Below are positions 23,101-30,488 of a DNA stretch of 64,000 bases, one piece after another. How positions within the stretch are numbered: the stretch's first letter is position 1; each line of letters opens with the position of its first letter. The DNA comes from Macrosoma leucophasiata (taxonomy: Eukaryota > Arthropoda > Insecta > Lepidoptera > Hedylidae): assembly GCA_036365455.1 (NCBI GenBank), contig JAWQUS010000022.1, positions 2,108,001 to 2,172,000 on the forward strand, written 5' to 3'. Below the pieces are notes generated by a model that saw only the letters and a program-made list of their open reading frames with translations, did not search any database and was not told where the DNA came from. The translations under genes were made by a program, and so were the position numbers.

Positions 23101-26100
23101 GTTTTTGTGCGTACCAGACAGTGGTCCGAGGATCCTAAGGGAGCCTCGACCACCACCTGATAGTTGGCAGGATGTGAGGTCAGCAGAAGATCCAGCAAAG
23201 AGGCAGTGTGACCCTCGACATCTGGTATCCGGGTAAACCCGGTTACAACTTGTGAGAGTCCATTAGCCAACGCGAAATCGTGTGCAGATCTTCCAATGCA
23301 TGCATTCAAGCATACATGCAAACACCCACGACTCACCGGTTACATTTTGGCTCATGTACCAGGTGGCGAACCTGTTGCCATCTCCGGGCACATTACCAAA
23401 CTCCAAGGTACTGGGAAACTTCCAGAAAATGGAAAAATCCCAATAGAAGCAGAGATAAAGGATTTTAAACCGATATCTCTGATAGTCCCCGACCCGGGAA
23501 TCGAACCCAGGACCTCCAGCGTAATAGTAGTGGCCTGCTACCACTACGCTACTGAGGCAGTATAAATAATAGTTTAACTTTAATAAATATCGTGCTACAA
23601 CCCAGGCTTAAGAATATGTTTTAAAACCTGCGAATATAATAACTATCATGATCATCGTATACCATACAATCAATTTTCTCTCAAAATATGTATTGTTTCA
23701 TCATTTTACTGGTGGTAGAGCTCCAGTGACGGAGCTCGCGGGCGTAGGCACCACCGCATTACCTAATATACTTGCCGCTAAATGGTATATAACGGTACAT
23801 AATAAACAAGCATGCAGTTTACATTGATGTTAAGTGATGACTGCAGCCTATAGACACCCACACAAAGACCAAGGTCAAAATGAAGATGCGTTACCACTTC
23901 TGAGGATAACACCTTAGTTATGCCTCTGTGCCGGAAATCACAGGACCGTACATTACCACCTGACCGGAACACGATAGTGCTGAACACTACCATTTAGCGG
24001 CAAGTATATTAGGTAATGCGGTGGTGCTTACGCCCGCGAGCTCCGTCACTAGAGCTCTACCACCAGTAAAACCAAACAACTCTTTCCCCCTTATTCATAA
24101 CCGTATTTTAGCTAAAGTGTTGCTATTCTCTCCTTTGTCTTTTTCTAACCTGCACATTTGACAATGCAACTGACAAAGACAAAGCATTCGATAGCTAAAA
24201 CGTATCTAATGTACGTTTATGAATAAGGGGGTTAATCTGGAATTCGTCGATTTCTGCAGGATTCTGAGGAGCCAGACAGCTTGGATGTAGCCAGCAGATC
24301 AAGCTTGGAGACTGGCTCGCAAATACACAGAGCTATGAGGAAAAGTAAAGATCCTGCTGAGTTCAGGGTAAGTAGCTTCATGCCTGTGTTTCCCTGAAGG
24401 GGTTATCATCGCTCTAGCCGAAAGATGTCCAGTGCTGGGCAAAAGCCTTCCCCAAAGATTCTGACGATTTCTGAAATTGTTTAAATTATTTCGCATTAAC
24501 ACATGCTTGTGAAATATATTTTATTTTAAAGAAAAATGGAAAGAAAAATTTGACTTCAGGCGAGGCTCGAACTCGCGACCTACTGGGAATCTAGTCCAGC
24601 CGCTCTTATAATTGAGCTACTGAAGCCCTGCCCGATTTGTCAAATCTTTCCTTCACATCTATTGCATTGCTTTATGGTAGCAGTAGCGCCATCTATTACC
24701 AACTATGCTAGTTAGGTAACCGATATAATAGACTTTTCAGTTTATTGAATATCGTAAAGAAGTCGCTTTTACCCTTAATAATTGTTAAGGGTAAAAGCGA
24801 CTTCTTTACGATATTAAAGGTCGCGAGTTCGAGCCTCGCCTGAAGTCAAAAATTTTTCTTTCCATTTTTCTTTAAAATAAAAGATTTCTGAAATTTCTGA
24901 CGACCCGGTTAGTCCAGCGGTGTGAGATGACCGTTTGATTCGAAGGGTCCGGGTTCGATCCCCGCACCGGGACCATTTGTATGGCCTACAGATATTTGTT
25001 TCGGGTCTGGGTGTTTATGTATGTGTTGTATGTGTACAACGGCACCCACGACACAGGTTTATACCTACTGTGGAGCTGTGAGTGTAAGCGTTTTTTTTTT
25101 TTTAAAGATGTTTACAAAATGGTTAATAGGGGAGATTTTTTTTTTATGTATGGAAGTGGCAACCTAGCATGCAGTTTACATGTTAAGTGATGACTGCAGC
25201 CTATAGACATCCACACAAAGACCGAGGTTATAATGCAGATGCGTTACCACTCCTGAGGCCTAAGGTGTTATGCCTCTGTGCCGGAAATTACAGGGCTGTA
25301 CATTACCACCGGAACACGATAGTGCTGAACACTACCATTTAGCGGCAGGTATATTAGGTAATGCGGTGGTGCCTACGCCCGCGAGCTCCGTCACTGGAGT
25401 TCTACCACCAGTAAATCTTCCTTTCTTTCTTGTATTGCCTGAAGAGGTTATCATCACTCTAGCCGAAAGATGTCCACTGATTGGCTAAAGCCGTCCCCAA
25501 AGATGCTCACAATAGGCTTGTGCGTTATTAGGGCAGAATAAGCCCAAATCGTTACTCTTAGGGTGAGATTCACAGACCGCACTACGACTTTACTTTGAGC
25601 AAAGTAATAAATAAATAAATACGCTTACACTCACAGCCCCACACTAGGTATAAACCTGTATCGTGGGTGCCGTTGTACACACACAACACATACACAAACA
25701 CCCGAAACAAATATCTGTAGGTCATACAAATATTTGTCCCGGTGCGGGGATCGAACCCGCGACCCTTCGAATCAAACGGTGGTTTCGCACCGCTGGATAA
25801 CCGGGTCGTCAAATGTGCTCAGTATGCTTAGAACTGTCAGTATAGTATGGGATTTCACATTTCAAAGCGTACTTTGCTTGAAAGTAAAGTCGTAGTGAGA
25901 TTTGTGAATCTCGCCCTTAGAGTGAGATTCACATACCGCACTACGACTTTACTTGCAGCAAAGTACGCTAAATAATAATAATGGCAACCCCTGAAACGTC
26001 CCACTGCTGGGCACGAGTCTCTCCCGTTTTTGGGGGGGGGGAGGCTTGGGGCTTACTCCACGACGCTGCTCCAATGCGGGTTGGAGATTCAGAAGTACGC

Positions 26101-29100
26101 TTAGAACTGTCACAACTCATAGCCTGGGTTGCGCCAAGTTGTAACATTTCACATCCTTCTCTAACTTAAACAGATTTCTTTAAGATAGAGAAGGATGTGA
26201 AATGTTACAATAACTTTAACAAGTGTCTTGGTGCAACCTAGGCATACTTTACTGACAGACTTTACTAAGCAGACTTTACATATTTTTTTCCTTACAAACT
26301 CATAAAACAAAGCAGTTTTTGTTACAGCAATATTCATTGCTTTACCTTTGTACGGAACCCATGCAAAGGCAGAGAATATGTAATAATACTACTGTAGTAT
26401 GTGGGGTGGTGTGTGGTAAGGATTAAATGGTACGTTACCAATAACAAGTCCGCACACACTGTTTCACATTAACTATAATTGTATAAACGTCACAACAGAA
26501 GGTACAGTACAAGAAGAACAAGGAGAAAGTCACAATAATAATTAACAGTACGTATAGGTCACGGCACAAACACTAAACATATCAATTACAAGTCCAAATG
26601 AAATAATATTAAGAAAACAGCGGAACGAGTAAAGCGCGTCGAGTAGGTAGTAGGTAAGCACGACAGTGGAGGAACGGGTGGAAGTGTTCCTCCGGCGAAA
26701 AGGGAGGATCCTCCGACCAGGCGAGGTGGTAGCGCCTGGCGGGCCGCGGCCCAACGATTGACGTTGGGAAGTTGTATATATGCCAACTCTTGAGAAATCT
26801 TCGCATGTGCGATGTAATTCGAATGCACGCCATCTACCGTACTAGACAAGTACTGTGAGGTTTTCATATGTGTTCCACTAGTTGGCGCCTTAATGTAGTG
26901 GACGCTACACTACGTATAGAATGGACACTTTGACGTCCCGCCCGATTTCCCCGCCTCACCCAACCTCCTCCCCTCTTATGGGCGACGTTTGGTATTCCCT
27001 ACGTGCTACGCACACAGGTGCACGTGTAAATACACATCACTGATTTATGTCTGTGTAATAGAGACCAAATTAAGCGTTTGTATGGAATTTTGGCGGAGTG
27101 TCCGCGGTGTAGAATAGGTTCGAATCTTACTTGCTTTATTTGCTGTTTCCATTGAAACCTTCGTTCTCTCCTTAGGAAAACCTAACGACTTACCAATCAG
27201 AACTACTCTACCAGCAAACCTCGAAGCAACAAGAGGTGATCCTCCAGAAGTTGCAGACCAGGGTCCAAGAGATGATGAAGAGCAGACTGGCTGACAGGAA
27301 TGTGGTGACGCTACTGAAGATCCGAGTGGCTGATGTTGGGAAGAGAGGCGATATTACTAAGGGTAAGTATTTTAAAATATATAAGTAAAAAAACGCAACT
27401 ACGTAAGCATGGGTGTTTGCATGTATGCTTGAATGCATGCATTAACTTCTGCCTACCTTCGGGGATTACAGGCGTGAAGTTAGATTATATGTTAAATGTC
27501 TACAGAATGACACCTTAATGGTGGCAATCACTGCATCCGTGCGAAGCCGGGGCAGGTCGCTAGTAACATATGAAATGTATAGGCACCCCGAGGCCAACAC
27601 ATTAGAAGCTAAACAATTAAAGTGAGTCTAGAAAGGGGAACAACATGAAATCTTTACACCAAATCTGTTGTCAAAAAGAGATGGGTATAATCTTTAAATT
27701 ATATTTCGTGGACGCATGCGCCGTCGAAGCGCGCATGGCCCTGCTGCCTGTGTAGATCTTAAGCGATCTGCTCGGTTAAGCACTACGGTTAGTTTGAAAA
27801 CATCCGATAGCGGGTTGGCCACTTACCCTCCCACTTCCACCAATCCGCATTGGAGCAGCGTGGTGGAGTAAGCTCCAGGCCTCCCCCCAAAAAGGGGAGA
27901 GACTCTTGCCCAGCAGTGGAACGTATAATGGGTTGCCATTATTATTTATTATTATATATTTCGTGAATGTATATCTTTCACACTCACACACACTTCAAAA
28001 TAAACGTCCCGTTCATGGAGTAACTAGGTTGCCGAAGCATCATCGTCATTTCAGCCAAAAGACGTCCACTGCTGAACAAACGCCTCCCCCAAAGATTGCC
28101 ACAACGAACGGTCCCGGGCCGCCCTCATCCAGCGACTGCCCGCGACCTACACCAGGTCGTCGGTCCATCTCTTGTAGGGGGAGGGGGCTGCTTACGCTTC
28201 GTTTTCCAGTACGCGGTCGCCACTCAAGAACTGCTCTACCTAAACGGCCGTCAGTTCTTCGAGCTATGTGCGCTGCCCATTGTCACTTGAGTTTCGCTAG
28301 TCACAGTGTAAATAATTGTTATATATTTTTCAGCCATGATAACAATATGGCGCCCAAACGATGATCTGCAGGACATAGTCAAAGAGGGCGTTTGGATCGA
28401 CGTGTACAATGTTATGCCAACTGCTGTAAGGTAAGCGAACTAGTGGTTAGTGGTGAAGTTTCAGTGTCGGAGCTCGTGGAAGTAGAAGCCATTGCATTAC
28501 CTAATCTACTTGCCGCTAAATGGTAGTGTTCAGCACTATCGTATTCCGGACATGTAGTATTGTTGTAAAAATCTTAGGGTAGAGCCCTGTTATTTCCAGC
28601 AGCTTTTAAAAATTATTATGACACTGTGATAGTTGTGGAGGAACGGGTGGAAGTGTTCCTCCGACGAAAAGGGAGGATCCTCCGACCAGGCGAGGTGGTA
28701 GCGCCTGGCGGGCCGCGGCCCAACTATTGACGTTGGGAAGTTGTATATATGCCAACTCTTGAGAAATCTTCGTATGTGCGATGTAATTCGATTGCACGCC
28801 ATCTACCGTACTAGACAAGTACTGTGAGGTTTCGTCTTTGTTCCACTGGTTGGTGCCTTAATGTAGTGGACGCTACAAGTTATTACAGGGCCATACAGTA
28901 CCATCTAACCGGAGCACGATAGACCCGAACATTATCATTTGGCAGCAGATAGATTAGTTTATCCTTCTCATTCTTTATCACTCTCTTTGTCTCACTCTTC
29001 TAATTTTTTACACTGTTTCCAGGTACTCGGAACTTCAGATATCAGCCGGCAGACAATCCACATTTCACCCCTCCAAATACAAACCTACCGACCAAGTAAC

Positions 29101-30094
29101 ATCTCTCACACAACAACTAAAACGACAATGCTACAGTATTCAACGAATACAAAACGCCGTCGCGACCGAATACAACGAAATCGATTTAATCGGAATGGTA
29201 TTCCTAATCGATCCATCGACTAAAGATTTCGATACATCGAAAATGCCGTTTCAAAATGTCTACATGACAGATGCTGATAAAAATTTTGTCTGTGTCAACT
29301 TTTGGGGTGGTTTGAAAAAGTTTGGATATGAAAACCTTTTTGATAGCGGCCAGTGCGTTGCTTGTGTCAATTTACAAAAAAGATCTGGCAACACTAAGAA
29401 AAATATACCTCAGTATAGAGCCACGGAGCTCTCATATGTTACCAAGACACCAAAGTATGAAAATATGAGGAGTATGTTAGAGGAATTGACGAAAAAGTTA
29501 TTGGGTATTGATAGGAAAAAGTTCTACGAAGATTGCATAGTTTTGAGAAATAATTACACGATCCTTAGAAATGGCAACACAGAGAACATATCACCGTACC
29601 GAATAAATTACAGCGATTATAATATATCAAGGAATAAAATATTTATCGAATCACCGCTGATACAGAAGCAAAAAGATGTTAATTTGAACCTTACCGGCTT
29701 GGATTTTGAGTCGACTTTCAAAGAAAAGACTCAGATGTCGCCGATCGAGTTGCTACGAAAGAAAAGAGTCAATGAAAAGATAGCAAAATTAAAAATGTAC
29801 GGCGAGCCTCCTCCATTAGGCCCTATACACATTATAAATAAGTCTAAGAACGCTACAAATGCGTATAAAAGTCCACTAATATGTAACAAGCCTAACCGTT
29901 CGAATAGTGTTGTTAGTGCAGAAAATCCTAAGTTTGATTCGGACATAAGCCCAGTGTTACTATTAAATAGAACTTACGTGAAACCAAATATAAACCCAGT
30001 AAAATTGAACTTTTCAAATAACTGTGATGATAGTAAAAATGAAGATCCGTTTGCTGAAGAGTTTGATGGTAGTCCGCCTTTAAGTCTAGATTAG
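7291..30094 (+). CDS. Brca2: BRCA2 homolog, nine coding exons
   Basis: BRCA2 loads RAD51 onto single-stranded DNA in homologous recombination. Exons are 7291-7569, 9624-14689, 15149-15326, 15815-16022, 19990-20096, 24260-24367, 27176-27362, 28334-28430 and 29023-30094. They total 7302 nt, a perfect open frame of 2433 residues. Residues about 463-1495 hold some 17 BRC repeats (GFxTASNK...ALAxSKQIFQDI). Residues about 1676-1780 are the helical domain (LQLKYRYD-like block LEQLKYRYDRELYNVQRPAL). Exons 3-4 encode OB1 (LTDGWYCIKA, THPTRWDSRLG, ARVYPMLYVEK). Exons 5-7 encode the helical tower insertion, exon 8 the OB2 block ITIWRPNDDL, and exon 9 OB3 (YNEIDLIGMVF). The ATG at 7291 is the first after an in-frame TGA at 7258, but a further upstream exon is possible. 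Human BRCA2 is longer (about 3400) with eight BRC repeats. Confidence 0.95.
7597..7700 (-). repeat. Family C short repeat (partial)
   Basis: Diverged copy with gcgaacaagcttgcagt and gcagcctttagacatc blocks, in BRCA2 intron 1. Confidence 0.6.
7723..7773. repeat. Perfect-stem hairpin, 20-bp arms
   Basis: ataactaccatggaggcaaa pairs with its complement at 7754-7773 around an 11-nt spacer. A TA-rich tract follows. Confidence 0.8.
7845..8047 (+). repeat. Dispersed repeat family F (gcttcgcccacgtgg head)
   Basis: Begins ctagctgttgcccgtggctt, contains the accgaatttcattaaaatcg block and a gacagacagaca tract, and ends in a short AT tail. Related copies lie at 35156-35553, 35658-35880 and 63525-63833. 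Confidence 0.65.
8048..9284. other. BRCA2 intron 1, mostly unassigned
   Basis: AT-rich. Two diverged blocks (8115-8195 and 9015-9095) share the motif agaaaaatatgayarttg and may be one repeat family. A 32-bp perfect palindrome lies at 8554-8585. No coding sequence seen. Confidence 0.5.
8554..8585. repeat. 32-bp perfect palindrome containing a CRE-like core
   Basis: cgacgtgtgttgtgac is followed without spacer by its exact complement. The centre reads TGACGTCA, the consensus CRE/bZIP site. Whether it is regulatory or a fold-back element core is unknown. Confidence 0.85.
9285..9589 (-). mobile_element. tRNA-headed SINE, family B
   Basis: On the minus strand it starts TGCCTCAGTAGCGTAGTGGT (box A-like) and carries GGTTCGATTCC (box B). 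The 3' end is the conserved block GGGGATTACAGGCGTGAAGT. It lies directly before BRCA2 exon 2. Confidence 0.85.
9624..14689 (+). CDS. Brca2: BRCA2 coding exon 2 (BRC repeat exon)
   Basis: A 5066-nt exon from acceptor tttttcag to donor GTAAGA, ending 2 nt into a codon. The frame is open from the acceptor itself, so the internal ATG at 9723 is not the start. It encodes all BRC repeats, an acidic linker, a basic KKRKK-type patch near 14137-14153 and the helical domain. Large BRC-bearing exons are typical of BRCA2 genes. Confidence 0.95.
10731..13830 (+). repeat. BRC repeat array, about 17 units
   Basis: FxTASNK or FxTANxK cores start near nt 10731, 11082, 11240, 11403, 11972, 12200, 12371, 12528, 12647, 12843, 12961, 13093, 13220, 13341, 13468, 13591 and 13719, plus a half unit near 12760. 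In the human family the FxxA motif inserts into RAD51. From about 12640 the units alternate between type 1 (GFxTASNKGIKIS...ALA) and type 2 (NLFQTANEKPVTVS...AFA). The dimer period is about 250 bp. Confidence 0.9.
14719..15045 (+). repeat. Dispersed repeat family D
   Basis: Contains gggcacgaatctctcccctt, gctgctatc-like gactgctatctatcgatagc and the block ccctccgaagcacggaaacg. Related copies lie at 25980, 27714, 41763, 53717 and 56538. It fills most of BRCA2 intron 2. Confidence 0.8.
15149..15326 (+). CDS. Brca2: BRCA2 coding exon 3 (OB1, first part)
   Basis: Acceptor ggttccag, donor GTAATC. It encodes ELLLTDGWYCIKACTD and RVGSKIITHGAELL, the OB1 core of the BRCA2 DNA-binding domain. It joins exon 2 through a split Ser codon. 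Confidence 0.93.
15363..15455 (+). repeat. Family C short repeat (5' part)
   Basis: Starts actggtggtagagttccagt and stops after the ttcagcactattgtg block. Confidence 0.7.
15466..15612 (+). other. Orphan 48-codon frame with a C2HC-like zinc-finger pattern
   Basis: Open from after a TAA to a TAA. It reads TLCKNCGHTLRFSRANLK then DHGKICSEL, with Cys-x2-Cys-x13-His-x3-Cys spacing. It sits in BRCA2 intron 3 without its own start. Probably a remnant of a transposase or host zinc-finger gene; not part of the BRCA2 frame. Confidence 0.3.
15815..16022 (+). CDS. Brca2: BRCA2 coding exon 4 (OB1, second part)
   Basis: Acceptor atatcatag, donor GTGAGT. It encodes LKIFGNSTHPTRWDSRLGYI and RVYVARVYPMLYVEKF, matching the ARWYTKLGF and RAYPIQWMEK blocks of vertebrate BRCA2. 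Confidence 0.95.
16023..16440. other. Intron 4, unassigned proximal part
   Basis: AT-rich. The tgtctgtctgtttgtttgtg tract with cgatccgattacgatgaaac resembles the tail of a common dispersed insect repeat. No gene seen. Confidence 0.4.
16465..16926 (-). mobile_element. Penelope-like element remnant with inverted terminal blocks
   Basis: Blocks of about 77 bp at 16468-16545 and 16848-16925 are inverted copies (ataaaactatttttacggat and complement). Between them the minus strand encodes MVREAIEIKKHPNFNREDGW then RLSTSWDPIL, resembling the region after the GIY-YIG endonuclease in Penelope-like reverse transcriptases. The gacgtttcgg...ccgtggtcccgggcagactg block is shared with 58760-58900 and 50130-50200. 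The assignment is from remembered family features. Confidence 0.55.
17100..17160. repeat. (tgtc)n simple repeat
   Basis: Run of gtctgtctgtctgtctgtcc, part of a dispersed-repeat tail. Confidence 0.8.
17326..18499. repeat. 15-bp GC-rich minisatellite, about 78 units
   Basis: Unit GACGCCCAGCGTCCC, tandem without spacers in BRCA2 intron 4. Each unit contains two overlapping palindromes, GACGCccaGCGTC and CGTCccGACG, so either strand can form small hairpins. Point variants (CTT for CGT, CCA for CCC, TTT) recur in blocks displaced by 33-34 units, indicating block duplication. The 15-bp period keeps several frames open on both strands (RRPAS, TPSVP, GVGTL); these are not credible proteins. Confidence 0.97.
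18595..19874 (+). mobile_element. mariner-family transposon, degraded
   Basis: Terminal inverted repeats GGTTGGGGAAAAAGT and ACTTTTTCCCCAACC are bordered by the TA target duplication (18593-18594 and 19875-19876). Length is about 1280 bp, normal for mariner. It lies in BRCA2 intron 4, same strand as the gene. Confidence 0.93.
18774..19800 (+). pseudogene. mariner transposase pseudogene
   Basis: Encodes a DDE/D transposase that would cut and paste the element. Seen: N-terminal helix-turn-helix region (QIWFKRFQSGNFDVNDAPRS), the WVPHEL signature, and the catalytic acidic positions in TGDEKW, HHDNARPH and YSPDLAPSDFHLF (DD34D). It is broken by an in-frame TAA at 19032-19034 after RHISS, and by a frameshift near 19640 after DFHLF; the C-terminus through RYFDEK and WQKVIEQNG continues in another frame. 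The full-length family is about 345 residues, so this copy cannot make active enzyme. Confidence 0.93.
19990..20096 (+). CDS. Brca2: BRCA2 coding exon 5
   Basis: Acceptor gatctacag, donor GTTTGT. Joined to exon 4 it reads STVTRSERLENIHQ to YEEVENEFIQ, a charged helix at the start of the tower insertion in the OB2 region. Confidence 0.88.
20125..20224. repeat. Hairpin MITE family G (truncated)
   Basis: ttcacatccttctctaactt and its complement lie around a short loop. The full-length form is at 26119-26247. Confidence 0.75.
20217..20600 (+). repeat. Dispersed repeat family K
   Basis: Shares ggctgccacatgcgtcatac, gctgagtttgttgggtagcg and tgcacttggaactctgctaa with 57020-57400. Nature unknown, possibly a 3' region of a non-LTR element. 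Confidence 0.65.
20735..20780 (-). mobile_element. SINE family B, 3' end, split by a LINE
   Basis: This 46-bp piece (acttcaagcctgtaatcccc to gcagaggtaa) is the other half of the SINE at 23296-23560. The LINE separates the two at an exact joint. Confidence 0.85.
20781..23295 (-). mobile_element. CR1/Jockey-like LINE, 5'-truncated
   Basis: The left edge is a T-run of about 24 (poly-A on the minus strand). The right edge joins the interrupted SINE directly. Fragments of the same family lie at 5835, 43225, 55240 and 60695. Insertion is antisense in BRCA2 intron 5. Confidence 0.9.
20853..23295 (-). CDS. LINE ORF2: endonuclease C-terminus and reverse transcriptase
   Basis: An uninterrupted frame of about 813 LINE-derived codons. 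It starts inside the apurinic endonuclease domain (LLDLLLTSHPAN, then SSDHCLV). The reverse transcriptase follows, with SGPDSVPAVVLR, PIPKKGDRSDPANYRPI, the catalytic SLDIAKAFD, GVPQGSVLSPTLF and FHCYADDS. The C-terminal region carries [19 protein letters not shown] and ends VHRRR. The frame physically opens at 23336, but its first 14 or so residues come from the host SINE and are not LINE protein. The endonuclease N-terminus and ORF1 are missing. The intact reading frame points to a fairly recent insertion. The clade call (CR1/Jockey) is from motif style. Confidence 0.88.
23296..23560 (-). mobile_element. SINE family B, 5' part, split by a LINE
   Basis: tRNA-like head at the right end (ctactgaggcag, box B complement gggaatcgaacccagg). 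It joins 20735-20780 to make one complete SINE. Confidence 0.85.
23707..24068. repeat. Two family C repeats in inverted arrangement
   Basis: A plus-strand 5' fragment (23707-23785) faces a nearly complete minus-strand copy (23795-24068), giving an imperfect inverted repeat that can fold. Confidence 0.8.
24086..24231. mobile_element. 146-bp MITE
   Basis: TIRs cccccttattcata and tatgaataaggggg. The interior has acaaagac / tttgtct symmetry. No coding capacity. Confidence 0.75.
24260..24367 (+). CDS. Brca2: BRCA2 coding exon 6
   Basis: 36 codons from DSEEPDSLDVASRSS to KSKDPAEFR, between tttctgcag and GTAAGT, phase 0 on both sides. Charged tower-region sequence. Confidence 0.85.
24488..24882. 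mobile_element. Fold-back element with tRNA-like arms (family T), copy 1
   Basis: The left arm carries a minus-strand tRNA-like sequence (gaggctcgaactcgcgacct is the box B complement). The right arm repeats its 3' part in opposite orientation (ggtcgcgagttcgagcctcg). A second hairpin at 24748-24814 forms from gtaaagaagtcgcttttacc. Compare 51340-51968. Confidence 0.75.
24899..25104 (+). mobile_element. tRNA-headed SINE, family A
   Basis: Starts GACGACCCGGTTAGTCCAGC (box A-like), then GGGTTCGATCCCCGCACC (box B). The body carries acaacggcacccacgacaca, ending in a T-run. Copies at 25606 (minus), 37601 and 44543. Confidence 0.85.
25137..25413 (-). repeat. Family C short repeat
   Basis: Near full length, from tatggaagtggcaacctagc to ctaccaccagtaaa. 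Confidence 0.85.
25561..25916. mobile_element. MITE with a nested SINE A
   Basis: TIRs gggtgagattcacagaccgc and its complement (ttgtgaatctcgccc end) bracket the SINE at 25606-25810. A second copy of the same end starts right next to it at 25919. Confidence 0.75.
25606..25810 (-). mobile_element. tRNA-headed SINE, family A (reverse)
   Basis: Box B complement ggggatcgaacccgcgaccc. Head ends ccgggtcgtc at 25810. Confidence 0.85.
25980..26100 (+). repeat. Family D repeat (5' part)
   Basis: tggcaacccctgaaacgtcc through gctgctccaatgcgggttgg, then truncated. Confidence 0.75.
26119..26247. repeat. Hairpin MITE family G (near full length)
   Basis: tagcctgggttgcgccaagt to the complementary acttggtgcaacct-type end, with tcacatccttctctaactta facing its complement. 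Other copies: 20125, 33546, 46991 and 61672. Confidence 0.8.
26367..27115 (+). mobile_element. Element family H, split by a solo LTR
   Basis: Reads gcagagaatatgtaataata up to 26392, is interrupted by the LTR, and resumes at ctacgtatagaatggacact (26910) to tttggcggagtgtccgcggt. Copies: 47590, 47912, 49373 and 53100. Confidence 0.8.
26393..26909. mobile_element. Solo LTR with 4-bp target duplication
   Basis: Begins TGTAGTATG and ends GACGCTACA, with TGTAG/CTACA inverted ends and ctac on both sides (26389-26392 and 26910-26913). Reading across the gap restores the interrupted family H element, which confirms an insertion. A 3' portion of the same LTR is at 28632-28877. Confidence 0.8.
27176..27362 (+). 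CDS. Brca2: BRCA2 coding exon 7
   Basis: Acceptor ctccttag, donor GTAAGT. Encodes a helical stretch (YQQTSKQQEVILQKLQTRVQ) followed by the start of OB2 (NVVTLLKIRVADVGKRGD), corresponding to tower return helix and TTVWKLRIV of vertebrates. Confidence 0.9.
27408..27483 (+). mobile_element. SINE family B, 3' fragment
   Basis: gtgtttgcatgtatgcttga through gggattacaggcgtgaagtt, lacking the tRNA-like head. Confidence 0.75.
27714..27948 (-). repeat. Family D repeat with internal deletion
   Basis: cgcgcatggccc end at left; ccccaaaaaggggagagact and gggttgccatt end at right. The middle third is missing. Confidence 0.75.
28334..28430 (+). CDS. Brca2: BRCA2 coding exon 8 (OB2)
   Basis: Acceptor tttttcag, donor GTAAGC. 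Encodes MITIWRPNDDLQDIVKEG, matching VILSIWRPSSDLYSLLTEG of human BRCA2 almost position by position. Confidence 0.93.
28441..28555 (+). repeat. Family C short repeat (5' part)
   Basis: agtggtgaagtttcagtgtc to cactatcgtattccgg. A reverse C fragment follows at 28880-28960. Confidence 0.7.
28632..28877. mobile_element. LTR fragment, same family as the solo LTR
   Basis: Matches 26663-26909 closely (gaacgggtggaagtgttcct to gtggacgctaca). The 5' half is absent. Confidence 0.8.
29023..30094 (+). CDS. Brca2: BRCA2 coding exon 9 (OB2 end, OB3, C-terminus)
   Basis: Acceptor tgtttccag. The frame enters as YSELQISAGRQSTFHPSKY. YNEIDLIGMVFLID matches the OB3 start, then VCVNFWGGLKKFGYENL continues OB3. 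The C-terminal 150 residues are basic, then acidic, ending SPPLSLD and TAG. A candidate poly-A signal ATTAAA lies at 30414. Confidence 0.95.
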
Positions 30095-30097
30095 CAA

Positions 30098-30326
30098 CAA
30101 AAGTCACTAATATGTACTAAGCCTTACCGTTCAAATAGTGTTGCTAGTGCAGAAAATTTTAAGTTAAGTTTTCACATAAGCTCAATGTTACCATTAAATA
30201 GAACTTAAATATGTGAAATCAATACATACCAAGTAAAATTGAACTTTATAAATAATTGTGATGGTATTAAAAATGATAATCTTTTGCTGTAGAGTGATGG
30301 TAGTCCGCCTTGAAGTATAGATTAAG
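30098..30326 (+). pseudogene. Decayed duplicate of the BRCA2 3' coding end
   Basis: Lies directly behind the stop codon and aligns along its length with 29864-30094 (for example caaatagtgttgctagtgca, agtaaaattgaactttataa, gtgatggtagtccgcctt). It has substitutions, small deletions and new stops. It is probably transcribed as 3' untranslated sequence. Confidence 0.88.
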
Positions 30327-30488
30327 AAAATATTTTTTCATAGTTAACTAAACTCAACAAAGTTAGTTATGAATGCTTACTGTTGAATGTAAATATATTG
30401 ATATGTGTATGTTATTAAAACAAATGTTTATTACATTTTGTTGTTTGTCTCACGTGGTCTTACACTCACAATGCATGTCTAGCAGCGT

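Noticed and set aside
24899..24975. True tRNA genes at the tRNA-like heads (24899, 37601, 44543, 51820, 52215, 55716)
   Set aside because: All are followed by conserved SINE bodies or sit in fold-back arms, occur in many copies and do not make a clean full cloverleaf by eye.
29195..30094. Separate 299-residue gene starting at 29195
   Set aside because: The Met lies inside OB3 of BRCA2. The frame continues upstream to the acceptor at 29022.
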